Part shown: positions 1-7,301 of the stretch, piece after piece
Layout of the letters: every line of letters begins with the position of its first letter
How positions within the stretch are numbered: position 1 is the first letter of the stretch
Made by a program: the position numbers and the translations under genes
The notes under the pieces: model-generated
Database searches by the model: none
What the model was told of the DNA's origin: nothing
What the model saw: only the letters and a program-made list of their open reading frames with translations
Source: an uncultured Bacteroidota bacterium
GTDB taxonomy: Bacteria; Bacteroidota; Bacteroidia; Flavobacteriales; Flavobacteriaceae
Reading direction: 5' to 3'
DNA length: 64,000 nt
NCBI GenBank assembly: GCA_902566635.1
Contig: CACFJP010000005.1
Span: 25,779 to 89,778 of the forward strand

Positions 1-469
1 CATAGGCATGCATATCCAGTGTGCCTTCGTCGGTCATGGGAATAACACGTAGAACAGCACCACTTCGTTCACACATCATTTGCCAGGGCACGATGTTGGC
101 GTGATGCTCTAAGGCCGAAACAATGACCTCATCACTAGGACTTAAAAGGGTGCCAAATCCGAAAGCAACGAGATTGATACTATGTGTTGTGCCAGAGGTC
201 AAAATCACCTCTTTTGATTTTGGAATATTAAAATGTTTTTGGATGGTTTTTCGTGCGTGTTCAAATTTGTCTGTAGCCTCTTGACTGAGGGTATGCACGC
301 CGCGATGGATATTGGCATTGTACTGTTGGTAATAGTCGGCAATCACATCGATCACTTGGGTGGGTGTTTGGGAGGTTGCAGCATTGTCGAGATAGACCAA
401 TGGCTGCCCATTGACTCTGCGAGAAAGTATGGGAAAATCGGCACGAATGTTTGTTAAATCCAACCCCAT
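1..469 (-). CDS. sufS: SufS cysteine desulfurase, N-terminal part (cut by window edge)
   Basis: PLP-dependent class V aminotransferase-fold enzyme that takes sulfur from cysteine and passes it to the SUF scaffold. Only the first 156 codons are in the window. Translation from ATG at 469 gives MGLDLTNIRADFPILSR, then VYLDNAATSQTP (the substrate and cofactor pocket of the SufS/CsdA family), NIHRGVHTLS, LTSGTTHSINLVA (the PLP phosphate-binding loop) and SALEHHANIVPW. The active-site lysine and catalytic cysteine would lie beyond the left edge. It is the last visible gene of the suf operon, 3 nt after sufD, so it is probably co-transcribed and coupled. The N-terminus is intact and there is no in-frame stop. 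The family call is firm; SufS rather than another CsdA-like paralogue is inferred from the operon. Confidence 0.95.
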   Translation of the reverse strand, partial: MGLDLTNIRADFPILSRRVNGQPLVYLDNAATSQTPTQVIDVIADYYQQYNANIHRGVHTLSQEATDKFEHARKTIQKHFNIPKSKEVILTSGTTHSINLVAFGFGTLLSPSDEVIVSALEHHANIVPWQMMCERSGAVLRVIPMTDEGTLDMHAY

Positions 470-472
470 TGA

Positions 473-1789
473 TTAGAGATTAAAACCGAGATGAACACCT
501 AATTTTTTTGCGATAAGGGCATTGATTCTTGCTTTGACTGCTGGGATATTTACACTTGTTAGAACATTGTTGGCAAAAGCATAGGTTAATAGTGCTCGTG
601 CTTCTTTTTTAGGAATCCCACGTGTTTGGAGATAAAACAGTGCTGTTTCGTCGAGCTGACCAATGGTACAGCCATGGCTACAACGCACATCATCTGCAAA
701 AATCTCGAGTTGTGGTTTGGTATTTATGGTTGCCTTATCACTCATCAAGATATTGTTGTTTTGTTGAAAGGCATTGGTTTTTTGTGCTTCTTGCTCCACA
801 ACAATTTTACCATTAAATACCCCTGTCGATTGGCCATCATAAATTCCTTTATACTCTTGATGGCTTTCTGAATGGGGATGTGCATGATGCACTAGTGTAT
901 GGTGATCCACCAACTGCTTGCCTTCCACTAGGGTAATTCCTTTCATCGTGGATTGAATGGCTTGGTCTTTATGATAAAAATGCAGGTTGTTGCGAATAAA
1001 TTGGCCCCCAAAAGAAAAGGTATGCACTTTGGCATGCGAGTGTTTTTCTTGATGGATGTAAGTGCTATCGACCAGTGACGCTTCCTCACGATCGTTTTGG
1101 ATTTTATAGTAATCCACTTGTGCGCCTTTATGAGTAAAAATTTCAGTCACAACATTGGTTAGTACTGCTGTATCGGATAAGCTTTGATGTCTTTCGATAA
1201 TTTGCACTTCACTTTGCGCTTCCACCACAACAAGGTTGCGAGGCTGCAGCATCAGATTTTGATTGACCCCTGTCGAAAAATGGATGATTTGAATTGGTTT
1301 TTCAACACGTTTCTTTTTGGGGATATACACAAAGGCTCCTTCTCGACCAAAGGCGGTATTAAGTGCAGTAAATGAATCTTCCGAATCTGCAATAGCGTCA
1401 AAATACTGCTCAATGACTTTTCGGAATTTGGGTTGACTTAACGCTGCAGAAAGCAAGCACACATCCATTCCCTCATGCGTGGTTTCGGAGAGAAAAGAAC
1501 TATACACCCCATCGACAAAGACAATTTTATAGGTATCGACATCGTGGAGGATAAATCGCTCCACATCTGTTAGTGTAACATTTTTACTTTTCTTTGGAAA
1601 CACAGTAAAATCTGTTTTCACCAGTTTACTTAGGGGTGTGTATTTCCAATCCTCCATTTTTTTGGTAGGAAAGCCTTGTTGCTCAAAAGTCTCAATGGCA
1701 GTTGAGCGTAGTTTTGCCATACGCTTGCTGTCTTCCGAAGTAGAAGTCTGTGCCATGTATGAAGCAACAAGTTTTTCTTGTAAATCCAT
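473..1789 (-). CDS. sufD: SufD, Fe-S cluster assembly scaffold subunit
   Basis: 438 aa, normal SufD length. It forms the SufBC2D scaffold complex in the cytoplasm, where Fe-S clusters are built. The N-terminus is variable and helical. The C-terminal half is the SufB/SufD beta-helix core, with the family signatures GVFNGKIVVEQEAQ, NNILMSD and CSHGCTIGQLDE followed by a helical tail (YLQTRGIPKKEARALLTYAF). The ATG at 1789 overlaps the TGA stop of sufC by one base (TGATG), which implies translational coupling. It is followed 3 nt later by sufS. Length and motifs are ordinary, so the call is secure. Confidence 0.97.
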   Translation of the reverse strand: MDLQEKLVASYMAQTSTSEDSKRMAKLRSTAIETFEQQGFPTKKMEDWKYTPLSKLVKTDFTVFPKKSKNVTLTDVERFILHDVDTYKIVFVDGVYSSFLSETTHEGMDVCLLSAALSQPKFRKVIEQYFDAIADSEDSFTALNTAFGREGAFVYIPKKKRVEKPIQIIHFSTGVNQNLMLQPRNLVVVEAQSEVQIIERHQSLSDTAVLTNVVTEIFTHKGAQVDYYKIQNDREEASLVDSTYIHQEKHSHAKVHTFSFGGQFIRNNLHFYHKDQAIQSTMKGITLVEGKQLVDHHTLVHHAHPHSESHQEYKGIYDGQSTGVFNGKIVVEQEAQKTNAFQQNNNILMSDKATINTKPQLEIFADDVRCSHGCTIGQLDETALFYLQTRGIPKKEARALLTYAFANNVLTSVNIPAVKARINALIAKKLGVHLGFNL

Positions 1790-2535
1790 CAGATTGCTTG
1801 TTTGATCCAGTCGTATCCTTTTTCTTCGAGTTCGATTGCCAATTCTTTACTACCAGACTTCACAATCTTACCCTCGTGAAGTACGTGAACAAAATCAGGA
1901 ACAATATAGTCCAACAAGCGTTGGTAATGCGTAATGACAATAATTGCATTGTCATCGTTTCGAAGTGTATTAACGCCATTGGCAACGATACGCATGGCAT
2001 CGATATCTAACCCTGAATCTGTTTCGTCCAGGATGGCGAGTTTGGGTTCGAGCATCGCCATTTGAAAGATCTCATTTCGTTTTTTCTCACCTCCCGAAAA
2101 CCCTTCATTGAGTGAACGTGACAAAAACTGCGTATCGATGGAAAGCAATTTTGCTTTCTCCTTGATTTTTTTCAGCATCACATTGGCGGGCATTTCTTCA
2201 AGCCCTTGCCCTTTTCGGGTTTCGTTGATAGCTGTTTTGATAAAGTTTGTCACTGTTACACCAGGGATTTCGACTGGGTATTGGAAGGACAAAAAGATAC
2301 CCAAGTGAGCACGCTCATCGGCGCTCAGATCACTGATATCTGCCCCCTGGTAGAGAAGACTTCCTTTGGTGACTTCATAGTCCTCATGCCCTGCAATGAC
2401 TGCAGAAAGCGTACTTTTTCCTGAGCCATTGGGCCCCATAACTGCATGGACTTCTCCCGGCTTGATGTCGAGGTTGATTCCATTTAAAATCCCTTTGCCT
2501 TCAACTTGGGCATGGAGGTTGTCTATACTCAGCAT
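1789..2535 (-). CDS. sufC: SufC, ABC-type ATPase of the SUF complex
   Basis: 248 aa cytoplasmic ABC ATPase that drives conformational change of SufB/SufD during Fe-S cluster assembly. Walker A is GPNGSGKSTL (about residues 34-43), the ABC signature is FSGGEKKR (about 148) and Walker B is LAILDETDSGLD (about 165), followed by the H-loop in VITHYQRLL. The DETDSGLDIDA signature is typical of SufC rather than of transporter ATPases, and no membrane partner is encoded nearby. It lies between the small lipoprotein gene (1 nt upstream) and sufD (1 nt overlap). Confidence 0.98.
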   Translation of the reverse strand: MLSIDNLHAQVEGKGILNGINLDIKPGEVHAVMGPNGSGKSTLSAVIAGHEDYEVTKGSLLYQGADISDLSADERAHLGIFLSFQYPVEIPGVTVTNFIKTAINETRKGQGLEEMPANVMLKKIKEKAKLLSIDTQFLSRSLNEGFSGGEKKRNEIFQMAMLEPKLAILDETDSGLDIDAMRIVANGVNTLRNDDNAIIVITHYQRLLDYIVPDFVHVLHEGKIVKSGSKELAIELEEKGYDWIKQAI

Positions 2536-2536
2536 A

Positions 2537-2896
2537 TTATTCTGTTCGAATTTCTATCATTTGATTTTCAAATGGGGTTGAAGGTGCAACAGAGTCAATA
2601 TCTTTTATCGTAATGACTTCTGGCCATCCCTCAGCGTTAGGGTTTTTTGAAATCAGTCCTTTGATATAGACTTGCACCATGTCAAAACTATCTTTTTGAA
2701 TGGGTGCGACTTGGGCGTGAAGTTTGTGTAGTTTATCATCCACCACTACCCCATAAATTTCACTTCCTGTGTTGAGCACAGCGTTGTTGCCATAAAACAA
2801 AAACTCACCTGTGATACTTTCGGCTTTTGATTTTGGTTGGGTGGTACATGCTGATACGAATAGCAATACAATGATAAGTTGTAGGTTTTTTTTCAT
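2537..2896 (-). CDS. Small lipoprotein inside the suf operon (NlpE C-terminal/OB-like)
   Basis: Using the ATG at 2896 gives 119 aa with a clean lipoprotein signal: Lys-Lys, a hydrophobic stretch (LQLIIVLLF) and lipobox VSAC, so Cys17 would be lipidated. An earlier in-frame codon at 2914 would put six charged residues before the signal and overlap sufB, so I prefer 2896. The mature part is about 100 aa and beta-rich, with SEIYGVVVDDKLHKLH, FDMVQVYIKGLIS and GWPEVITIKDI. By eye this resembles the C-terminal OB-fold half of NlpE-like lipoproteins, which is inference. It sits 10 nt after sufB and 1 nt before sufC, so it is certainly co-transcribed with the SUF genes. Why a periplasmic or outer-membrane-facing lipoprotein belongs there is unknown. 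Confidence 0.75.
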   Translation of the reverse strand: MKKNLQLIIVLLFVSACTTQPKSKAESITGEFLFYGNNAVLNTGSEIYGVVVDDKLHKLHAQVAPIQKDSFDMVQVYIKGLISKNPNAEGWPEVITIKDIDSVAPSTPFENQMIEIRTE

Positions 2897-2906
2897 CTTT
2901 TTGAAT

Positions 2907-4352
2907 TTATCCAACAGAACCTTCTAGTGAAATTTCGAGGAGTTTTTGTGCTTCCACAGCAAATTCCATTGGGAGTTTATTTAATACATCTTTACTAAAG
3001 CCATTGACGATGAGTGCAATTGCTTTTTCGGTATCGATGCCACGTTGGTTGCAGTAAAAAATTTGGTCTTCACCGATTTTACTTGTTGTGGCTTCGTGTT
3101 CAATTTGGGCACTTTTATTTCCGGCTTCTATGTAAGGAAACGTATGTGCCCCACATTTGTTACCCATCAGCAGTGAATCGCACTGCGAAAAGTTACGAGC
3201 ATCATCTGCTCTAGGGCTGATTTTGACCAGTCCACGATAACTGTTTTGAGAAGTACCCGCAGAAATTCCTTTGGAGATGATGGTACTTTTTGTGCGTTTG
3301 CCTAAGTGTACCATTTTGGTACCTGTATCAGCTTGTTGGCGATTGTTGGTCACAGCGATAGAGTAAAACTCCCCTATGCTATCATCGCCTTTGAGGACAC
3401 AAGAGGGGTACTTCCACGTCACTGCCGAGCCTGTTTCCACTTGTGTCCATGAGATCTTAGCGCTTTTGTGGCATATCCCTCGTTTGGTAACAAAATTAAA
3501 CACCCCCCCTTTGCCTTCGGCATCGCCAGGAAACCAGTTCTGTACAGTCGAGTATTTGATTTCTGCATGGTCATGCGCAACCAGCTCCACCACAGCGGCA
3601 TGCAATTGATTTTCGTCTCGGGCAGGGGCAGTACAACCTTCGAGGTAACTCACATAACTTCCCTCATCAGCGATGACGAGTGTGCGTTCAAACTGACCTG
3701 TGCCTGCCTGATTGATACGAAAATAGGTTGAGAGTTCCATTGGGCAACGAACCCCTTTGGGAATATAGCAAAACGATCCATCAGAAAATACTGCGGAATT
3801 GAGGGCTGCGTAATAATTGTCTTTGCGTGGCACCACTGTTCCGATGTATTTGCGGACCAGGTCTGGATATTCTTTAATCGCTTCCGAAATAGAACAAAAA
3901 ATGATTCCTTTTTCGGCAAGGGTTTCTTTAAATGTTGTGGCAACAGAAACAGAGTCCATCACAATATCGACTGCAACGCCTGAGAGTCTTTTTTGTTCTT
4001 CGACGGGTATGCCCAGTTTTTTGAAGGTGTCGAGCAGCTCAGGATCCACCTCGTCCAAGCTGTTGTATTTGGGTGCTTTTTTGGGTGCTGAATAGTACGA
4101 AATACCTTGAAAATCTGGCTTGGGGTAGTCCACGTTTGCCCAGTCGGGTTCTTCCATGGCACACCATGCATCATAGGCATCTAGTCGCCATTCAGTCATC
4201 CAAGCAGGTTCATTTTTGCGTTTGGATATTGCACGAACAATCTCCTCATTTAGCCCTACAGGAAATGTATCCGACTCAATGTCGGTGTAGAATCCGTAGG
4301 CATACTCTTTGGACTCGAGCTCTTTTTTTAATTCTTCTTCTGTATAGGCCAT
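2907..4352 (-). CDS. sufB: SufB, Fe-S cluster assembly scaffold
   Basis: 481 aa, the usual SufB length. It is the core scaffold on which the nascent cluster forms, in complex with SufC and SufD. Family landmarks are [59 protein letters not shown] and, near the C-terminus, [17 protein letters not shown], which carries the conserved cysteine region used in cluster binding, then [13 protein letters not shown]. It starts 15 nt after the SufA-like gene ends and is followed by the small lipoprotein gene. Confidence 0.98.
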   Translation of the reverse strand: MAYTEEELKKELESKEYAYGFYTDIESDTFPVGLNEEIVRAISKRKNEPAWMTEWRLDAYDAWCAMEEPDWANVDYPKPDFQGISYYSAPKKAPKYNSLDEVDPELLDTFKKLGIPVEEQKRLSGVAVDIVMDSVSVATTFKETLAEKGIIFCSISEAIKEYPDLVRKYIGTVVPRKDNYYAALNSAVFSDGSFCYIPKGVRCPMELSTYFRINQAGTGQFERTLVIADEGSYVSYLEGCTAPARDENQLHAAVVELVAHDHAEIKYSTVQNWFPGDAEGKGGVFNFVTKRGICHKSAKISWTQVETGSAVTWKYPSCVLKGDDSIGEFYSIAVTNNRQQADTGTKMVHLGKRTKSTIISKGISAGTSQNSYRGLVKISPRADDARNFSQCDSLLMGNKCGAHTFPYIEAGNKSAQIEHEATTSKIGEDQIFYCNQRGIDTEKAIALIVNGFSKDVLNKLPMEFAVEAQKLLEISLEGSVG

Positions 4353-4367
4353 AGCAAACCTGTTTTT

Positions 4368-4697
4368 TTATAGCGAAAAACTCTCACCACACCCACAAGT
4401 GCGATTGGCATTGGGATTGTTAAACACAAACCCTTTGCCATTGAGACCACCTGAATATTCAAGGGTTGTACCAACCAGATAAAGAAAACTCTTTTTATCG
4501 ACAACGATACGCACATCATTGTCTTCAAACAGTTTGTCATCTTCGCCTAAGGCATTGTCAAACTTTAAATCGTATGAGAGGCCCGAACAACCACCACTTT
4601 TGACACCCACACGCACAAAAGAATCGCTGAGGTTGTAGCCATCTGACTGCATCATCTGCATCACTTGTTTACGCGCTTGTGTAGATACTTTTATCAC
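4368..4697 (-). CDS. sufA: HesB/IscA-family A-type Fe-S carrier (SufA-like)
   Basis: 109 aa A-type carrier that accepts and delivers Fe-S clusters. The three conserved cysteines are visible: one in GGCSGLSYDL and two in the C-terminal RTCGCGESFSL. The start is GTG at 4697 (GTG ATA AAA GTA); the first residues MIKVSTQARKQV match the family start well and no ATG lies nearby. It is the first gene of the suf operon; a TATATTTG box lies 30 nt upstream. The family call is firm. The name sufA is by operon position; it could equally be annotated as ErpA/IscA-like. Confidence 0.9.
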   Translation of the reverse strand: MIKVSTQARKQVMQMMQSDGYNLSDSFVRVGVKSGGCSGLSYDLKFDNALGEDDKLFEDNDVRIVVDKKSFLYLVGTTLEYSGGLNGKGFVFNNPNANRTCGCGESFSL

Positions 4698-4726
4698 AAT
4701 TATAATTATAAGCTGTTTTTCGAATA

Positions 4727-4734
4727 CAAATATA
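4727..4734 (-). promoter_or_regulatory. Candidate -7 box of the suf operon
   Basis: On the minus strand this reads TATATTTG, a perfect match to the Bacteroidota -7 consensus TAnnTTTG, 29 nt before the GTG start of the SufA-like gene. I found no good TTTG -33 element at the expected spacing, so the call is tentative. Confidence 0.4.
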
Positions 4735-4891
4735 ATATATTCTAAAGATATAATCGGCAGTAGCAGGCTTTACACTATTGCACTTCGTTTTTTAGTGATT
4801 TTTATGTTCTTTATTTTTTTAAGAAATAATTTAGAAATAAAAAAGGGAGGTTTAATTCTAATTAATGATCGTATGCTTGGTCATCACGACT

Positions 4892-4926
4892 TTTGACTTA
4901 AATGCGCTTAAAAAACCCTAATTTTG
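4892..4926 (+). promoter_or_regulatory. Promoter of thiL (TTTG -33, TAATTTTG -7)
   Basis: TTTG at 4892-4895 and TAATTTTG at 4919-4926, separated by 23 nt, match the flavobacterial promoter pattern. The -7 box ends only 4 nt before the thiL ATG at 4931, so the transcript is probably leaderless or nearly so. No competing downstream ATG is close. Confidence 0.6.
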
Positions 4927-4930
4927 CTGC

Positions 4931-5968
4931 ATGTTAGAAGATAAAAAAGCATCCAAAACCTCACTTGATAGCTTGGGGGAGTTTGCCCTCATCGAACACC
5001 TGACCAAATCGGCTACTGCCGCCTTGCCATCCACTGTTTTGGGTATAGGCGATGATGCAGCTGTGATCAATCACGAGGGTGAAACTGTAGTTGCGACTGA
5101 CATGCTTATTGAAGGGGTGCATTTCGATTTGGCCTATATGCCACTCAAGCATTTGGGCTACAAAGCAGTGGTGGTCAACCTTTCAGATATCTATGCAATG
5201 GGTGCTGACGCCACACAAATATTGGTATCAATAGCAGTGTCCAATCGCTTTCCACTCGAAGCTGTTGAGGAGCTGTATGCAGGCATTCACTTGGCATGTA
5301 AAAACTATGGCGTGGACTTGGTTGGGGGTGATACCACCTCTTCCCAACAGGGCTTGCAGTTGTCTGTTATTGCCTTGGGCGTAGCTCCCAAAACAGGGGC
5401 AGTGTTGCGCAGTGGTGCCAGCGAAAACGATTTGTTGGTGGTCAGTGGAGACATTGGAGGAGCGTATATGGGTTTGCAGGTGCTGGCTCGTGAAAACGAG
5501 GTGTTTAAAGCCAATCCCCAACACCAACCCGATTTGGAGCCTTACAGCTATTTGGTGGAACGACAACTCAAACCAGAAGCACGTAAAGATGTTGTGCAAC
5601 TGCTGCATGATTTAAAAGTACAACCCACCTCCATGATTGATATCAGTGATGGTTTATCGTCAGAGTTGATGCACTTGTGTAAGCAAAGCGGTATTGGATG
5701 TCGGTTGTATGAAAATAAAATTCCCCTCGATCCGCAGTTGATAAGTGTTTGTGAGGAGTTTACCCTCGACAGCACGACCATCGCACTGAGTGGTGGTGAG
5801 GACTATGAATTGCTGTTTACGGTCAAGCCATCTGACTTTGATAGCATCAAAGGTAATCCCAATTTGACTGTCATTGGTCATATGACTGCTAGGGGGGATG
5901 TCCCTTCACTGGTCACTCGTGCCGAAGAAGTGATACCACTCAAAGCACAAGGCTGGAAGGCGTTTTAG
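4931..5968 (+). CDS. thiL: Thiamine-monophosphate kinase
   Basis: 345 aa ATP-dependent kinase that converts thiamine monophosphate to the active cofactor thiamine diphosphate. The fold is the PurM/ThiL type. Visible motifs are GIGDDAAV (nucleotide/Mg-binding acidic patch, about residue 42), DMLIEGVHFDL, NLSDIYAMGA, LVGGDTTSS and DISDGLSSEL (about 237), then LSGGEDYELLF. Length is normal. It is the only thiamine gene here and stands alone between the divergent suf operon and convergent pepP. Its TAG stop interlocks with the TAA of pepP in the tetranucleotide TTAG at 5965-5968. Confidence 0.96.
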   Translation: MLEDKKASKTSLDSLGEFALIEHLTKSATAALPSTVLGIGDDAAVINHEGETVVATDMLIEGVHFDLAYMPLKHLGYKAVVVNLSDIYAMGADATQILVSIAVSNRFPLEAVEELYAGIHLACKNYGVDLVGGDTTSSQQGLQLSVIALGVAPKTGAVLRSGASENDLLVVSGDIGGAYMGLQVLARENEVFKANPQHQPDLEPYSYLVERQLKPEARKDVVQLLHDLKVQPTSMIDISDGLSSELMHLCKQSGIGCRLYENKIPLDPQLISVCEEFTLDSTTIALSGGEDYELLFTVKPSDFDSIKGNPNLTVIGHMTARGDVPSLVTRAEEVIPLKAQGWKAF

Positions 5969-7257
5969 GGATTCATCAACGCTTCAATTTCCTCAGCCTC
6001 GATTGGAATGTTTTTCATCAAGTTTAGGGGTTCGCCTGTTTGTTGTACCACCACATCGTCTTCCAACCGAATGCCAAACCCCTCTTGAGGGACATAAATC
6101 CCAGGTTCGACAGTAAAGACCATATTAGCATTGATGGGTTGGTCGAGCAAGCCATAGTCGTGGGTGTCAAGGCCCAAATGATGTGAAGTGCCATGCATAA
6201 AGTATTTTTTATAAGCAGGGTTTTTGTCGGTTTGATTTTGCACATCAGCCTTATCCAAGAGCCCTAATGCCAATAATTCGGCAGTCATCAATTCGCCCAC
6301 TTCCACATGGTATGCTTTCCAATAAGCACCTGGAACAAGTCGTTTGGTGGCTTCGTTTTTGACTCGCAAAACAGCATCATACACATCGCGTTGTCGCTTC
6401 GTAAATCGACCAGATACAGGAATCGTACGTGTCATATCAGAAGAGTAGTTGCCATACTCAGCAGCCACATCCATTAGTAGCATATCGCCTGCTTTACACT
6501 GTTGGTTGTTCTCGATATAATGCAACACATTGGCATTGGCACCTGAAGCAATGATGGGTGTGTAGGCAAAGCCCTTTGAACGATTGCGAAGAAATTCATG
6601 TACATATTCAGCCTCAATTTCATATTCCCAAACCCCTGGTTTTACAAAGCCCAACACACGTCGAAAACCTTTTTCGGTGATTTCACATGCAGTCTGTATA
6701 TGTTCAATTTCCTCAGGGTCCTTAACAGCTCGTAGGCTTTGTAAAATAAAATTACTTTTTTCATAGTTGTGCGTTGCAAATTTCCCTTTGCACCAGTCAA
6801 TAAATCTATCTTCACGCGTTTGGGTTTCGACTCTAGCACGATAGTGCTCGTTGGTATTGATATAAATATTTTGAACTTCTTTAGCCAAGGCCAAAAAATA
6901 TGATTCAAATTCGCTTGTCCACTTCACAGTCGCAATACCTGACAATTGTGTTGTTTCGGCTTGAGTGAGTTTATGGCCTTCCCAAACAGCGATATGGGCA
7001 TTGGTTTCTCGCACAAACACGACCTCTCGCAAAGCGGGGTCTTTGGCGTCTGGGCATAAAACCAAAATGGTTTCTTCCTGTTCGATCCCAGTGAGGTAAA
7101 ACAAATCTCGGTGCTGTTCAAAGGGCAAGGTGCTATCTGCACTAATTGGGTAAATGTCGTTTGAATTAAACACTGCAATGCTATTGGGCTTGAGTTGTGC
7201 CAAAAAACGCTGACGATGTTGCGTAAAGACACGATTATGTAGGCTTTTATATTTCAT
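5965..7257 (-). CDS. pepP: Xaa-Pro aminopeptidase (M24B, PepP-like)
   Basis: 430 aa cytoplasmic metallopeptidase that removes N-terminal residues preceding proline. An N-terminal AMP_N domain (about residues 1-140, including STLPFEQHRDLFYLTG) precedes the creatinase/pita-bread catalytic domain. The five metal ligands of family M24 can be placed: Asp in LLMDVAAEYG, Asp in YSSDMTRTIPV, His in HHLGLDTHD, Glu in VEPGIYV and Glu in IRLEDDVVV. No signal peptide is seen. The ATG at 7257 is clear. Only 44 bp separate it from the divergent secreted-protein gene at 7302, so the two share a short promoter region in which I could not identify convincing boxes. Confidence 0.93.
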   Translation of the reverse strand: MKYKSLHNRVFTQHRQRFLAQLKPNSIAVFNSNDIYPISADSTLPFEQHRDLFYLTGIEQEETILVLCPDAKDPALREVVFVRETNAHIAVWEGHKLTQAETTQLSGIATVKWTSEFESYFLALAKEVQNIYINTNEHYRARVETQTREDRFIDWCKGKFATHNYEKSNFILQSLRAVKDPEEIEHIQTACEITEKGFRRVLGFVKPGVWEYEIEAEYVHEFLRNRSKGFAYTPIIASGANANVLHYIENNQQCKAGDMLLMDVAAEYGNYSSDMTRTIPVSGRFTKRQRDVYDAVLRVKNEATKRLVPGAYWKAYHVEVGELMTAELLALGLLDKADVQNQTDKNPAYKKYFMHGTSHHLGLDTHDYGLLDQPINANMVFTVEPGIYVPQEGFGIRLEDDVVVQQTGEPLNLMKNIPIEAEEIEALMNP

Positions 7258-7301
7258 ATGGTAAAGTAAAAAAAATTTATCTTCACAGTAAAATTCTTAC
7301 C

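Noticed and set aside
4864..4920. An 18-codon reading frame preceded by GGGAGG just upstream of thiL
   Set aside because: The thiL promoter boxes (4892-4926) lie inside it, its composition is unremarkable and the peptide has no recognisable features; probably chance.
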